From Leptobrachium leishanense (Eukaryota > Chordata > Amphibia > Anura > Megophryidae), in assembly GCA_009667805.1 (NCBI GenBank), contig CM019063.1:55846881-55910880 (forward strand): a stretch of DNA of 64,000 nucleotides, given 5' to 3'. The notes below the pieces were generated by a model, which saw only the letters and a list, made by a program, of their open reading frames with translations, did not search any database and was not told the DNA's origin. The stretch's first letter is position 1; each line of letters begins with the position of its first letter. The position numbers and the translations under genes were made by a program. Shown one piece after another: positions 1 through 11,020 of this stretch.

Positions 1-654
1 CACTTCGGAAAAAGACGCCGCCGAGCTGCTGATCACAGCGCAGAACAGCCGCTGGAAAAACCTGACAAGCTGCCGAACGAGGTAAAAAAATAAATAAACA
101 ATACTCTTAAAAGTTTCAAAATTTAAAAGCTGTTTGCAAGAAAACTACTGAGCGAAAATGTCTGGAATTGACATATAAGATCCAATGAATGATAATAAAA
201 AGGGCTGTTACAGAAAAAAGGAAAACTGCTATTTAAATTTTAAAAAAATGAATAAAGGTTTGCCTAAAGATCCTAAAAAAATCTATGAATGTAGAGACGT
301 TTTACTGCAGATTAAAATAATAAACAGTTTATTAGATATTGTATAAAAATGGGAATATTTTTAACATTGAAGCCTATGGGATTCACCTGAATAAACCTGC
401 CGAATGAAACCACCGAACAGCAGAGCATTTTGGCAACTTTTCACTGCTGTTCAGTGTCTCTGAATAGATGAACCATTGCTTCTCTATGGGGGATTTCAGT
501 GCCTTCGAACAGCACCGTAGGTGCAGGCAATTTGCCAAAATTTGGCGAACTGCCTGCTTTCTTTATAGCCGAATGGCCCCGAAATGGCACCATATGCTGA
601 ATTTCAGTGTCCGGTTACATTTCGGCAACATTCCAGACCACTCTGAATAACCCT
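1..654 (-). mobile_element. MITE family A copy, cut by window start
   Basis: This matches the family A copies at 29163-30057 and 42671-43569 in reverse orientation. Shared blocks include the pyrimidine/purine-rich centre, the 'cctatgggattcacctg' box near 380-400 and the terminal CTCTGAATAACCCT at about 641-654. The left end lies outside the window. Several short open frames here, such as 468-650, are by-products of the repeat and not genes. Confidence 0.8.
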
Positions 655-1226
655 TTATCAGGAGCTTTTCAAGCAGATACAGGGTGGCTGCGGAGCAGAA
701 AGGGTGTGCTGATGCTTGATATGGTGGGACATTATGCACGAATGTGACATTATAAAACAAGTGAACGTTCCTAGATCGACACTGAACACTCTTTGTGCAG
801 CTTGGATGGAATGCGAGTTGATCATGGGTGTAAGTAAATAAATAGCCTGTTGATAAATAAATTAAAAGAAAAAAAAAAAACAGTCAAGCCATAAATGTTA
901 TCTGTTAAAAAAAATGTGTGTAGTTTATCAGCGGTTACAATTTCAAAATTCACACATTTATTGTCGGCACGCGTTAGAAACCTTTTCACAGAAACAGAAT
1001 TCTTGTGGTTGTAAGATTGCATTAGTGGAAGCCTGACACACTTAAGCGTTAAATCGCGAAACAGGGAACTGGAGAGGATTAGCATGGATATAAATAATCT
1101 GAGCATTTTGACTGCCCCGTAGGACGAGTTTAGAGAATAAAAAAAACTTTTTGAGGTTGTAGAAAGTAAATCTTCAAAAAGAAATCTTACGTTTGACCTG
1201 TATACTGGATTTATTGAGGTTTTATG
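655..1226. other. AT-rich spacer without recognisable gene
   Basis: I see an A-rich stretch near 868-880 and no exon-like open frame with splice signals. Nothing else could be supported. Confidence 0.5.
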
Positions 1227-1234
1227 GCACTTAG

Positions 1235-1852
1235 CAGGGACGTCACGTGCAGTTAGGGGCGGCAGGTGAGGCAGGTGAGGTGTGAATCATCACACAGCAG
1301 CGGCAGCCTGCTCTGAGCCTACGCAGTTTGCATAGCTCAAGCTGGCTAATAAATTCATTGAAGTCTGCAGCGCACGTCTGGCACTCCCTACTTCCTGAAT
1401 CTGCGCTCTTCAGTGCCTCAAAAAGGCACTGAGAGCAATGGAATAGCTTGGACCAATGGGTAAGCACCATTGATCTCAAGCAATTAAAAAAAATGCCTCC
1501 ATGGGAGGCAGGCCTCCCATGCTTTGATTGACACAGGACAGTCATGTGACTGTTCTCATCAGTCATGGGGGCGTGCCGCAGGGCTGTGTGCCTGGAGGCA
1601 CATCCTGGAGAGCAGCAAAAGATCCTGGGAAGCCCTGAGAGCAGCAAAAGATCCTGGCGAGCACTGACAGCAGCAAGATCCTGGGGATAACTGAGAGAGC
1701 AGCCAGATCCTGGGGTGCACTGACAGCAACCAGATCTTGGGGTGCACTGACAGCAGCCAGTACCTGGGGAGCAATGGACCTGAACCTACGTAACCTGTGT
1801 TTATCTGGCTCTGATACTAGTCACCAGCCACTGACCTCACCGCACGTCACTG
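1235..1852. mobile_element. Non-autonomous hAT transposon with internal minisatellite
   Basis: The element starts CAGGGACGTCACG and ends CGCACGTCACTG, imperfect inverted ends of hAT type. It is flanked by a perfect 8-bp duplication GCACTTAG at 1227-1234 and 1853-1860, the hAT target-site length. It carries no transposase. Its interior holds a tandem array at about 1595-1775. Confidence 0.8.
1595..1775. repeat. Minisatellite, about 28-30 bp unit
   Basis: Roughly six diverged copies of a unit built on 'cagatcctggggtgcactgac' variants, lying inside the hAT element at 1235-1852. The open frame on the minus strand here (repeated WLLSVHP) only reflects the repeat. Confidence 0.75.
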
Positions 1853-1922
1853 GCACTTAGTACCCTCCACATCCACTTGGATCTCTCTCCTTGTTGTACC
1901 TGCATGTTCAGTTCATGGAATG

Positions 1923-2245
1923 TTAAAGGGACACTATCGCTTACATAAGCTGTAACTAGATTATTTGTGCTTTACAAAACAGCACTTTATAAAACATACA
2001 ATGCTGCTGTTTTGTTCTTTGTTTGAAGTTATTGCATGTAAAAAAGGAAAAATAGAGTTAGTTGTTTATATCCTGTTTCCATTTTGTGGATTTTTCCCTT
2101 GATGCAACACTTACCAATATCATATGGCAAGTCTCACTTTACAGCTGTAGCAATTCAAAGGATAAAACAGTAGTGAAGAGGCAATGGGGTGGTGAAGTGA
2201 ATGTTTAGACAAGGCTGCAAGGGATTTGTTGTGTATGCTCCTCGA
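1923..2245 (+). mobile_element. MITE family E, left part
   Basis: Begins at TTAA followed by AGGGACACTATCGC. It then shares long blocks with the copies at 11921, 51624 and 54259, such as the run around 'tttgtttgaagtaattgcatgtaaaaaggaaaaa' in diverged form. The right end is missing. Confidence 0.75.
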
Positions 2246-2404
2246 GATCTAAACTTTACCCCAAACTAGGTGCCCCCAAACTAGGTGAAACAAATCCTGC
2301 CTGAGCCCCGCGGTAAGAAAGCAGATTGTACAACAAATGCTTATGCCAGCTATTGAATATGGAGATGTAGTGTATGCACTCCTCATGTTCTCCTCCACTC
2401 CAAC

Positions 2405-2555
2405 CCCTTTAGATTGTAAGCTCCTGTGATCAGGGCCCTCTACATCTCTTGCCACGGGTAAAGAAATTTGTTTGTCGTTTTGTTAGCTTAATTCCCAATT
2501 CTTTATTGTAATGCGCTGTGGAAATTGTTGGCGATATATGATAGATGAAAAAAAA
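2405..2555 (+). mobile_element. LINE 3' tail, Rex1-like
   Basis: Shows the 'agattgtaagctcctgtgatcagggccctc' type of 3' UTR followed by 'gcgctgtggaaattgttggcg', matching the tail of the longer copy at 4636-5342. No coding sequence remains. Confidence 0.6.
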
Positions 2556-2715
2556 AACGGACACACCTTGAGTTCCGCTTATATACATCAGTGGCTGTAT
2601 TTTTTTTTTTTTTTTTTTTACACAGTCAGAAGGAAGGATGAGTACGTAAATACTGCACTTAGAAAACAGATGCGTTTTTTTTTCACAAATGGAAAACGGT
2701 AGATGCAAATGCTTT

Positions 2716-3163
2716 TAGACGAACGCAGTGATCACGTCCGTGTTGCCGCACAGTTTAACGTCCGTCGTAGAATAGAATCCTGATCAATAGAGACCCACAC
2801 ATGAAGTGCGTGCGCACCGAACAGCACACTACATGTGGCAAACGGACACAAGCTAGGCAAGAACGTAAAACTGCTACCACGGATGCGCAGAGTGCGTCAC
2901 GTCCGCGTAGCGTTCTGTGTGAGTGATGAGATGTCAGACGCAGCGCGTTTGCGACGTCCAGCACCTTGACGCACAAAATGGCTTTTCATATCCTTTTCAA
3001 ATTTTTATCATTTTTCGTATTAATTTTATTTCCCATAATTCCCTTTTTTTTTTCTACGTCCCTCAAGAAAAACGAACAGTGTGGGGTATACAGTACCTTC
3101 CGTCAGTACGTCCGTCCGTTCTGCACGCACGCAGAGTGCGCTCAGACTGCATTCGTCTGACGA
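2716..3163. mobile_element. Diverged family D (Harbinger-like) MITE remnant
   Basis: The inner ends TAGACGAACGCAGT and ACTGCATTCGTCTGA form an inverted pair that resembles the subterminal part of the D copies at 20253 and 22951. CpG-rich blocks such as 'cgcagagtgcg' are shared. The outermost bases and the target duplication are not recognisable. Confidence 0.5.
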
Positions 3164-3782
3164 GTTGTAATCTGGCCTATGGAATTGCAACAATAACCGC
3201 ATTTGTTAAATTGTTATTCTTGTCTGCTTTGTCTTTTTTTAAAAATCTGCTGCTATAATCCAGTTTGTGACATGCACAGTTTTTGTCTTTTCTCATTGGA
3301 AAAATAAAAATTGCTTTCAAACAATTAACCCCTTAAAAATCAAGAGTCTTTAAAGTTAATGCATTTATGATGGACTAGTTACGTCGTCATTGGTCCTTAA
3401 GGGGTTAAAGCTTGCTAATTTGATGTCTACCTGTTTATCAGCTGTCATTTTTGGATTACCGTCACATTGTGCTCCCTGTTAAATGACCTTTAACATATCT
3501 CTAGTACTCAGTATTAGTGTAGGTAATTTTACATTTTTGGTTAAATTTCCCATGATTATATCTCCTCACCAAACGAAAAAAAATGATATATGTATTGCAT
3601 AAAAATGTACCTAAATACCAAAACCGTAACTGATAATATATTATCTGATTAACCACATTCTTAGAAAGTCATTAAAAGTTTGCATTTTTTTACATGTCAT
3701 TTTCCTATTATAGTGACATCGCTCGACAAACCAACAATGATTACATCGCTCTATAAAACTAAAGAGTATGGATGTATACATA
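3164..3782. other. AT-rich spacer
   Basis: Contains a short near-palindrome around 3325-3407 ('aaccccttaa' and 'ttaaggggtt'), suggesting another decayed MITE. No open frame with splice signals was seen. Confidence 0.4.
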
Positions 3783-3919
3783 TGTAGCGCTGTTTAAGGA
3801 TTGTGTTTGCTGCATTTACTTGTTGATCGGGCACAACAGTGCTGGTGTATATTTATTCCCTAGTGCGGTGAGACTAACCCGAGGTTAATTCAGCGGCTCC
3901 TCCGGGGGTGAGCGCTACA
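3783..3919 (+). mobile_element. Short solo LTR related to the Gypsy element at 54.9-62.9 kb
   Basis: Starts TGTAGCGCTG and ends GAGCGCTACA. It contains a block ('gtgctggtgtatatttattccc', then a block with 'cagcggctcctccggg') that is the reverse complement of the LTR edge at 54896-54960 and 61970-62050. Flanked by a 4-bp duplication CATA immediately on each side (3779-3782 and 3920-3923). At 137 bp it is far shorter than the 909-945 bp LTRs, so it is either an internally deleted solo LTR or a short relative. Confidence 0.75.
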
Positions 3920-3991
3920 CATAGATTACGGTTATGAAGCAATCTTGAGGGGTTATTCAAAGAGCACCGAAAATTCACTAAAATTTCAATG

Positions 3992-6243
3992 TTCGGGGGG
4001 GCGTGGCCGGCCGTGAAGGGGAGAGGACGTGTATTTGCGGAGCTCCGTTCTTGCTTTGGCACATGAGGTGTTTCTGAGGACTTTTTGATAGTGATTTTTT
4101 GATGCTGATTTCTGTGCCTGCGGTCCCTGAACGGTTGGCCATCGGGGCTGAGTACTCCGGAGCCCGTGTTGCCCTCCCTCCGGAGCAGAGACACTGGTTT
4201 TGGCAGTCTATTCCCTGGAGCACGCTGCCGATGGCCATTTTGAGGCCTACTCCTTTGCCCCTGTTAGGGCCTTTCCTCGCTGCCCTTTCGCTTCCTTGTG
4301 GAGACCTCAGTCGGGACATTTGAAGCCACGCACTGGGGGCATGGAGGCCCCCATCTCCAGGTTGCTACGGCGGATGATGCAGTGGAGGGGGTTAGTGGAG
4401 GTGAGGCCTGGTGTCGGGACGTCTCTCCTCCCTCCACAGAAAGACAGATGGGCATGATAGCAGGCCTGGATGCCTGCCTGGCATTGCTGGGAGGAGATGA
4501 TTCGCGCCCGCTCACGGGGGGAATCTTGATGCAGATGGTCGCCGCCCTGCAGAGCTGCAGGGGAGCTGCAGGGGAGCAGACACTTCATATCTGGGAGAGC
4601 ATGAGACGACCTTACCTACCGCTGTCGCCACAAAACAACTCATACACGCCCTGGTAATCTCCCGACTCGACTATTGCAATAATCTCTTATTTGGCCTCCC
4701 TCTGTCCCGCCTCTCCCCCCTACAATCCATCCTGAACGCCTCCGCCAGGCTAATTCACCTCACCCGCCGCTCTGTCTCTGCCGCTCCCCTCTGCGAGTCC
4801 CTTCACTGGCTCCCCATCCACTGCAGAATTAAGTTCAAAATCCTTATCCTTACCTACAAAACCCTCACTAACTCAGCTCCCCACTACCTGTCCTCACTAA
4901 TCACCAAATACACCCCAGCCCGCTCCCTAAGGTCAAACAGTGACCTGCGCCTAGCTTCTCCCCGCATCACCTCTTCCCATGATAGACTGCAGGATTTCTC
5001 ACACGCAGCCCCCACTCTCTGGAACGCTCTCCCTCGTACTGTCAGACTTTCCCCTAACTTCTCTTCCTTCAAACGCTCCCTTAAAACGTTCCTATTTAGG
5101 GAAGCCTACCACCCAACTCACTGACGCAACTATCAATCACTCCCACCTTACAGTCCTCTCCTCCTGTTTCCAACCCCAACCCTCCTAGATTGTGAGTTCC
5201 TACGGGAATAGGGCCCTCATCTCCTCCTGTACTGTTTGTCAAATGTTGTTCAATGTATTGTAACCCTGTCTATACTGTGCTTATTGTACAGCGCTGCGGA
5301 ATATGCTGGCGCTTTATAAATAAAGAATAATAATAATAATACATTGCGAGCTCCGAGCGACGATAACGGCGGAAGCTCCCGGTAGCAGACTGGCGCACAT
5401 GGCTGTGCGGTCTTGGAAAAGCATGATGATCCACGAGGTGGGAACGGCGAGCCGGAGATTGGAACACAACCGGTTATCCTGCCAGTAGCTGAGCTGTCCT
5501 CACTGTGTGGTCCTGAGTCGCCCGTTGGCCGTGGATCTCCGATTCATGCTGCGTTGGCGGGAGCACTGTGGAGGCCCAAGATTCCTGGCTGGTACTTGGT
5601 GGTGGAGGAGGGATGCCCTCTCATGTCGACTGGGGGGGAGTCACGTCCTGGGTCTCTCGCCCCATCTCCTTCCATGCTGCCGTCTGCGGTTCCTGCCCGG
5701 AGGGTCGACGACGCAAATTGCTGTGTGGCCCGACAACACCGAGTGCTGTGTGCCGAGTTCGTCGTGGACGGGCCTACACGGGCTGCATAGTCTGGTCTCT
5801 TTGGCGGTGCCCTACCTGCTGTGCAAGCCATTTCATTCCGGGATGCCGGCTGAAGGAACCCCTCTGTGCTCTTTTTGTCTTCAGTTTTTGCTTGCCTTTT
5901 TTCTTTTATTCCTCCTAAAGGACTTTTATTTTTACCCGCTGAGCTGTTTTCTTTCTTTTTCATTTTGATAACGCTGCCTAATCCTATTCATCGCCCTAAG
6001 ATGACGTTCATTTTTCATATTATATGTCTTGCCGCCGATATGCTTTGGCCCTGTGTTCGAGGACGTTTTTGTCTTTTTGATTTGCTGTCCTGCCTATTGG
6101 GTTTTTTATTTTTCTTAGTTATATTTCTCACGCAGAGTACATTTAGATGTCTATGTGCGGACCTGCGAGGCCCTTGTTTTATTTTATGCTTGTTTGTATG
6201 ACGACATCTTTACAAAATAAAAAATTTCAATACAAAAAAAAAT
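3992..6243 (+). mobile_element. L1-like non-LTR retroposon lacking reverse transcriptase
   Basis: Flanked by a 13-bp direct repeat TAAAATTTCAATG at 3979-3991 and 6243-6255, typical of endonuclease-primed LINE insertion. The 5' end is G-rich (TTCGGGGGGGCGTGGCC), as in vertebrate L1 5' ends. The 3' end carries AATAAA at about 6216 and an A-rich tail. No EN or RT domain is seen, so the copy is internally deleted or a non-autonomous relative. A Rex1-like LINE fragment interrupts it at 4636-5342. Confidence 0.65.
4636..5342 (+). pseudogene. 5'-truncated Rex1-like LINE, C-terminal reverse transcriptase part
   Basis: A reading frame of 162 codons without an ATG runs from 4636 to the stop at 5122-5124. 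It shows motifs typical of the C-terminal region of Rex1/L2-type LINE polymerases: SRLDYCNNLL, LHWLP, FKILILTYK and LWNALP near the end. The 3' UTR has 'agattgtgagttcc' and 'gcgctttataaataaag', then an (AAT)n tail at about 5325-5342. The catalytic RT motifs are missing through 5' truncation, so it cannot transpose. The frame is unbroken, which suggests a fairly young insertion. It sits inside the L1-like retroposon. The same family recurs at 52016-53035 on the other strand and as bare tails at 2405, 8238, 14915 and 54300. Confidence 0.75.
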
Positions 6244-6849
6244 AAAATTTCAATGCTCTTGCATTTCGGCGAGCTCAATTTGCCGACCCTGTGGTGAATT
6301 TAACGTTCACCGAAGGGTCCCCAAAGTGCGCAGAATCTACCCGCAGAACGCCGCTGATAAACCTGTTGAACGCAGCCGTCAACTGCAGAATGCATCCGAT
6401 AAACCACCGAATATATCACTGAATGCATCCAAAAAAAACACCAGATAAAAGCCAAATAGATCCGATAAACCGTGGAACGCATCCGGAAACCCGCCGAACG
6501 CAGCAGAACAGACTGCCAAACGCTGCTGGGAAAAGCCGATCAGACACAGAACATGGTTTAAAGACTTTTAAAAGGTGTCTTAAACAATAATAATGCATGA
6601 AAATAACATATAAGGTCCTATGAAGAACAATAAAAAGGTCTGGTACAGAATTTAAAAAAAAACACCAGCATTTAAAAAGAGTCGGAATCAAACACTTTGC
6701 AGAATAAAACGCCAAAAATAATTCTCCAAAATATATAAATAAAGATACTTTTTGCTGCAAATGAAAAGAAGAATTGGTTGAATAAATAATTTATAGAAAT
6801 GGGAAATTATTTTTACATTGAAACCTATGGGATTCACTTCTTATGTTAC

Positions 6850-7107
6850 CTGCTAAGGTACCAATCGTTTGGGACTAAATCTGGGCTGGTAAGTTCGAGA
6901 AACCGAGGGGTGTCACAGGTTCTTGGAACGATACAGCCCTCAAAAAAACTCTGGATTGTCGCCGTTGACTCACGTGTGGTGTGACATGTAACACAGTAGG
7001 CATTTCGTGCTGTGGGAGTACTATTCTCCTGGCTGTGCTGCCACCTAGTGGCCTCTTCCAGCACATGCTGTGATGGGATGTGCTCAACATAGGAGGAGGT
7101 AAATTTC
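6850..7107 (-). CDS. Host gene exon, cluster 2 (third seen exon), unknown protein
   Basis: Minus-strand exon of 258 nt. The acceptor is 'gataatttcag' before 7107 and the donor is CAG followed by GTAACA at 6849. It reads one completing base, 85 codons and two leftover bases without a stop. The peptide includes SYVEHIPSQHVLEEATRW, ARNAYCVTCHTTRE, CIVPRTCDTPRFLE and DLVPNDWYLS. The exon upstream (11020-10843) ends with the two bases AG, so the join gives an Arg codon in frame. A CxxC pair is visible (YCVTC), but no known domain is recognised. The next exon would lie beyond 6848, possibly outside the window. The frame, both splice sites and the matching phase are what I see; that this is an expressed gene is inferred. 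Confidence 0.65.
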
Positions 7108-7353
7108 CTGAAATTATCATTAATTTTCTTTGATTCATTTATGATCTAGAACGAAGACTTTGAGTTTGGGTCGATGTGAATCACCCTCGTTCCATCACAC
7201 CTCAAGCGTGTCACCAATTGTCAAAAAATATTCATATGGCACTGGTAGTCATGAGATTTGAATGGCCTGGAGGCAATGAGACAAGAAATACACAATAGAG
7301 GACATCTATTGGGCCATAGGACTGGCTGACAGAACATTGCACCATCCTGACAG

Positions 7354-8075
7354 TAGGGATGTGCATTTCGGGTTTCGGAATTTCCACGAAATTTCCCGAT
7401 TCGTGTCTTCGGATTCGGCCGAATTTCCGAATCGGAACGGACCCGAAAACCGGATTTTTCGAATGGACTTGAAATGTGTCAAATCGAAATTTATTTTTGC
7501 TCTATTCAGGATTTCGGTTCCATTCGTGATTTCGGTTCCATTTCAGTAATTCTGGAAAGCGTATATTTAACTATTATCGGTTATATCGCTGATTCTGTAA
7601 ATTTTGTATTTGTAAATGCGTATCACTTGTTTCTTGTGGCATTCGGGTCAGTTTAGCGTTTTTTAAATCGTTTTGTTCATTTTTTTTGTTCCTTGGCTTT
7701 CATACCATTTTAATATGATTAAATAAAGTTGTGAAATGTATATTCAATTATTCATAAGAAAAAAAGGATCTTTATTTAATAAAAAAAAACGATAGAATCG
7801 GCAGAATTATCGTAGACACTTTGAAACGAGGAGAACAGAAGTTCCGAAAAAACGAAAACTTCTGAAATTTCCGAAAAGTCGATACAAAAAACGAGCAAAG
7901 TGACCCGAAAATACGAAAAATGGTCGATATTCCGAAAAAAAAATGTACACGAAAAACGAGCCGAACCGAACCGAATCGAAACAGAAATCGGTCGAAACGA
8001 GTCGAATAGAAAATTTTAAACATCAGAACAAATCGAACCGAATAGAACCGAAAAAAAAATCGGTGCACAAGCCTA
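7354..8075. mobile_element. Non-autonomous hAT transposon (722 bp)
   Basis: Ends TAGGGATGTGCA and TGCACAAGCCTA are imperfect inverted repeats. A perfect 8-bp duplication CCTGACAG lies at 7346-7353 and 8076-8083. The interior is rich in 'cgaa' and 'ttcg' words in mirror arrangement. No transposase frame is present. Confidence 0.85.
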
Positions 8076-8237
8076 CCTGACAGGGTGTGAGATATATTTT
8101 TTAAGGAGCAGGATATCTCTCTTTCAATCCTCAGGCATAGTGAGTGGAGATCAAGTATTGGAATGTGGAATTGGGGACTCGGTGTCCTGAGTGGCTACAA
8201 ATTACAGTGAATAGTGGATAGAACCCGTTATAACTTG

Positions 8238-8402
8238 CAAGCCATTTGGGACGATCATTATTATAATTATCATCATTTATAACGTGCCAACAGTTCCAAC
8301 ACGCTTTACAAAAAACAATGTGAATGAAATAAAAGTACAAATATAGGAACCAGAAGTGAGAGGTGCTGAGGGCCCTGCTCAAAAGGAACTTACAATCTAG
8401 AG
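8238..8402 (-). mobile_element. LINE 3' tail, Rex1-like
   Basis: The reverse strand reads a 'ctagattgtaagttcctttt' block, then 'gggccctcagcacc', and ends with 'gttggcacgttataaatgat' and ATA repeats. This is the 3' UTR of the family at 4636-5342, with no coding part left. Confidence 0.6.
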
Positions 8403-9560
8403 CAGGGGTGGGCAAATTGCGCCCCGCGGGCCACATGCGGCCCGCCACAGAGTTTTTTTGTGGCCTGCCAAGCAGGGCTCGAGACCTGCGGGAATGCGTT
8501 CCCACACTTCTCCCACAGCGGGAATGTTGCGAGAATGCAGGTTCCCGCTGTGGGCAGCCGGGGCATTCCTATAGCAGCACCTGGCTGCGTGTTCCCTCCG
8601 AACCCTGTGCGATGATCCCTCGCACAGCCACCTCCTCAGCCCTCTGAAAGGCTGTGACGTGGCCTACAGCAGGGATCTTGTGAGATCTTGCGAGATCGCA
8701 TCACAGCCTTCAGAGGGCCCGGCTGAGGAGGCAGCTGCGTACAGGAGCACGCCTGAGCTCGGAGGAACACGTGTTCCTGAGGTATGCAGGTTGGGTAAGT
8801 ATATTTTTGAGGGTCTCTGCCTGGCTATAATTAATTCTGGGGGCATGTTTCTGGCTATAATTAATTCTGGGGAATGTTTCTGGCTATAATTAATTCTGGG
8901 GGCATGTTTCTGGCTGTGTCTGACTGTAATTAGTTCTGGGGACATGTGTCTGGCTATAATTAGTTCTGGGGCAAGTGTCTGGCTATAATTAGTTCTGGGG
9001 ACATGTGTCTGGCTATAATTAGTTCTGGGGCAAGTGTCTGGCTATAATTAGTTCTGGGGACATTTGTCTGGCTATAATTAGTTCTGGGGCAAGTGTCTGG
9101 CTATAATTAGTTCTGGGGACATTTGTCTGGCTATAATTAGTTCTGGGGCAAGTGTCTAGCTATAATTAGTTCTGGGGCAAGTGTCTGGCTATAATTAGTC
9201 CTGGGGACATGTGTCTGGCTATAACTAATTCTGGGGGCATGTGTCTGGCTGTAATTAGTCCTGGGGACATGTGTCTGGCTATAACTAATTCTGGGGGCAA
9301 GTGTCTGACTGTAATTAGTTCTGGGGACATGTATTTGGCTATAATTAGTTCTGGGGCAAGTGTCTGGCTGTAATTAGTTCTGGGTCAAGTGTCTGGTTGT
9401 AATTAGTTGTGGGGCAAGTGTCTGGTTGTAATTAGTTCTGGGGGCAAGTGTCTGTCTATAATTCATTCTGGGGGTATGTTTCTGGCTATAATTAGTTCTG
9501 GGGACATGTGTCTGGCTATAATTAGTTCTGGGGCAAGTGTCTGGTTATAATTAATTTTGG
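8403..9560. mobile_element. hAT-type element with left end only, carrying a minisatellite
   Basis: Begins CAGGGGTGGGCAAATTGC next to CpG-rich sequence, the usual end of Charlie-like hAT elements in vertebrates. The right terminal repeat is absent. The array runs almost up to a family A fragment at 9566, so the right half was probably lost. Confidence 0.6.
8822..9560 (+). repeat. Minisatellite, unit about 27-30 bp
   Basis: About 26 copies of a unit 'ggctataattagttctgggg' plus a variable linker ('acatgtgtct' or 'caagtgtct'). Two linker types partly alternate, giving a higher-order period of two units in 8930-9180. Confidence 0.9.
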
Positions 9561-9565
9561 GGACA

Positions 9566-9921
9566 CGCAAACAGCGTTTCAATTTTCAAACTTTCAAGTG
9601 TATTGTTTTTGTTGTTACTTTTCACCTTCTTCATCTGCGTGTCGGCTTTTTCCGGCGGCTGCTCTGCGCTGTGATTGGCAGCTGCTCGTGTTTCTCCGGC
9701 GTGTTCGGCGTGGTTAATCCAGCTGTTTCTGCGGGTTTTGGTGAGTGTTCGGTGAGTGTTCGGCAGGTTTGCGGTGAGTTTTCCCTGCACTACGGGGGCC
9801 TGCGGTGCTTGCTGAATACACTGCAGGGTAGGCGAACTGGGATCGCCGAATCGCCTCGAAGTGCGGGGAACGAAAAGTCACCGAACGTGCAGTGACTTTT
9901 CGAATCTCTTTGAATAACCCT
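9566..9921 (+). mobile_element. MITE family A right-end fragment
   Basis: Matches 29710-30056: 'gcaaacagcgtttca', 'tccggcggct', 'gtcaccgaacgtgc' and the terminal TTTGAATAACCCT at 9921. A second, central fragment of the family lies at about 10236-10500 ('gaatcccataggtttcaatgt'). Confidence 0.75.
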
Positions 9922-10842
9922 CATTAGGGATTAATTCTGAATGGTCTGCAGCTTTATTGACGCCTGTGCATCATTTTTGGAGCATATTCTACATTCTGTG
10001 GGACATTTTGGTGTAGGTGTGTCATTTTGTTTGTTATTCCAGAGCCATTCATGCATCATCTGTAGGTTTTTATATTTTAATACCACGAGCTTCCGAATAT
10101 CGGAACTGGACAAAACTGTATGTTTGACCCTTCCGATATTTCAAAATGGTCTGATTCAAAATATTGTGACAGCTGGGCAGCACCAAAATTTTCCTGTGTC
10201 TTTTATTCACAGAATGCCGAATTGCACCGAAATTCCGATGTAATGCCCTGACGTTCAGCGTTTCTATTCAACAGGTTTAAACAGGTGAATCCCATAGGTT
10301 TCAATGTACAAAAGTAATATATTTTAATAAAAAAATTTTAAAAGACCATTTATTCTTTTTGCAAAACCCCTTTTTATTTTATATATTTTTAAAAAACACA
10401 CCTTTTTGTATTTTTGGACTTTTCAGACAACATTTTTTATTTTTTTAAACACTTTTTTTTATTTTGTAACGACCTTTTTTATTATTTAGATACATTTTTA
10501 TTTTATCTCATGGTCTGATTCGAAATATCGGAAACTCCCGATATTTGAGTTGGCTGGTTCGGAATATTTCAGGATCCCAAATTTTGGGATTCCAAGATGT
10601 TCCGTACCAAATGTTTAATTGTGCACATGTCTAGTAGTAGTTCTTACAATGTTTCTCAAACCAATACCAGCTAGGTTTCCACGACAGAACATAATAATGA
10701 TTTCTCCGATTTAATATTCCATATTCCAAAAGTCCAGCTGGTAATTTCATAAGACTTCGTAGAGAGGATTAATGCTTGTTTTGATAAAGCGATACGGGAC
10801 TTACTGAGTTCCATCACTTTCGTGTTGCCTTAAATCCCTAAC

Positions 10843-11020
10843 CTGAGAGATCTCTCCATTGCGTCGTTTTGAGTCCATACATCCAGGATGGGGGGCAGCA
10901 GTGGATACTTCGTCTTAATTACCATACTCCTCGTGGAACTTGATTCCTTGGATTGAGATGAACTCAACACAAATGTCAGCGATGCTCGCTTTGAATACGT
11001 TTGCTTGCCTCGCGGGTATC
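10843..11020 (-). CDS. Host gene exon, cluster 2 (second seen exon), unknown protein
   Basis: Minus-strand exon of 178 nt. The acceptor is 'tttttattaag' before 11020 and the donor is CTCAG followed by GTTAGG at 10842. The frame set by the upstream exon (which ends with a single G) gives Gly, then 58 codons without a stop, leaving AG. The peptide is Ser-rich in its first half (VLSSSQSKESSSTRS) and ends with KYPLLPPILDVWTQNDAMER. Both junction phases match the neighbouring exons, which is the main support. A competing frame (KASIADICVEFISIQGI) is open to a possible donor at 10920 but does not fit the phases. No domain recognised. Confidence 0.6.

Larger units (their letters stand above)
3948..6838. 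mobile_element. MITE family A copy split by a retroposon
   Basis: The left end AGGGGTTATTCAAAGAG is at 3948 and the sequence resumes at 6256 after a 2.25-kb insertion. It continues with family A sequence to the 'cctatgggattcac' box near 6838, where it is truncated. Confidence 0.75.

Noticed and set aside
4298..4657. 119-codon open frame in the L1-like retroposon
   Set aside because: No similarity to L1 ORF1 motifs recognised, and overlapping frames of like length occur in this GC-rich stretch.
9922..10640. Possible hAT element from 'tagggattaattc' to 'tgtgcacatgtcta'
   Set aside because: The ends are not convincingly inverted and no 8-bp duplication was found.
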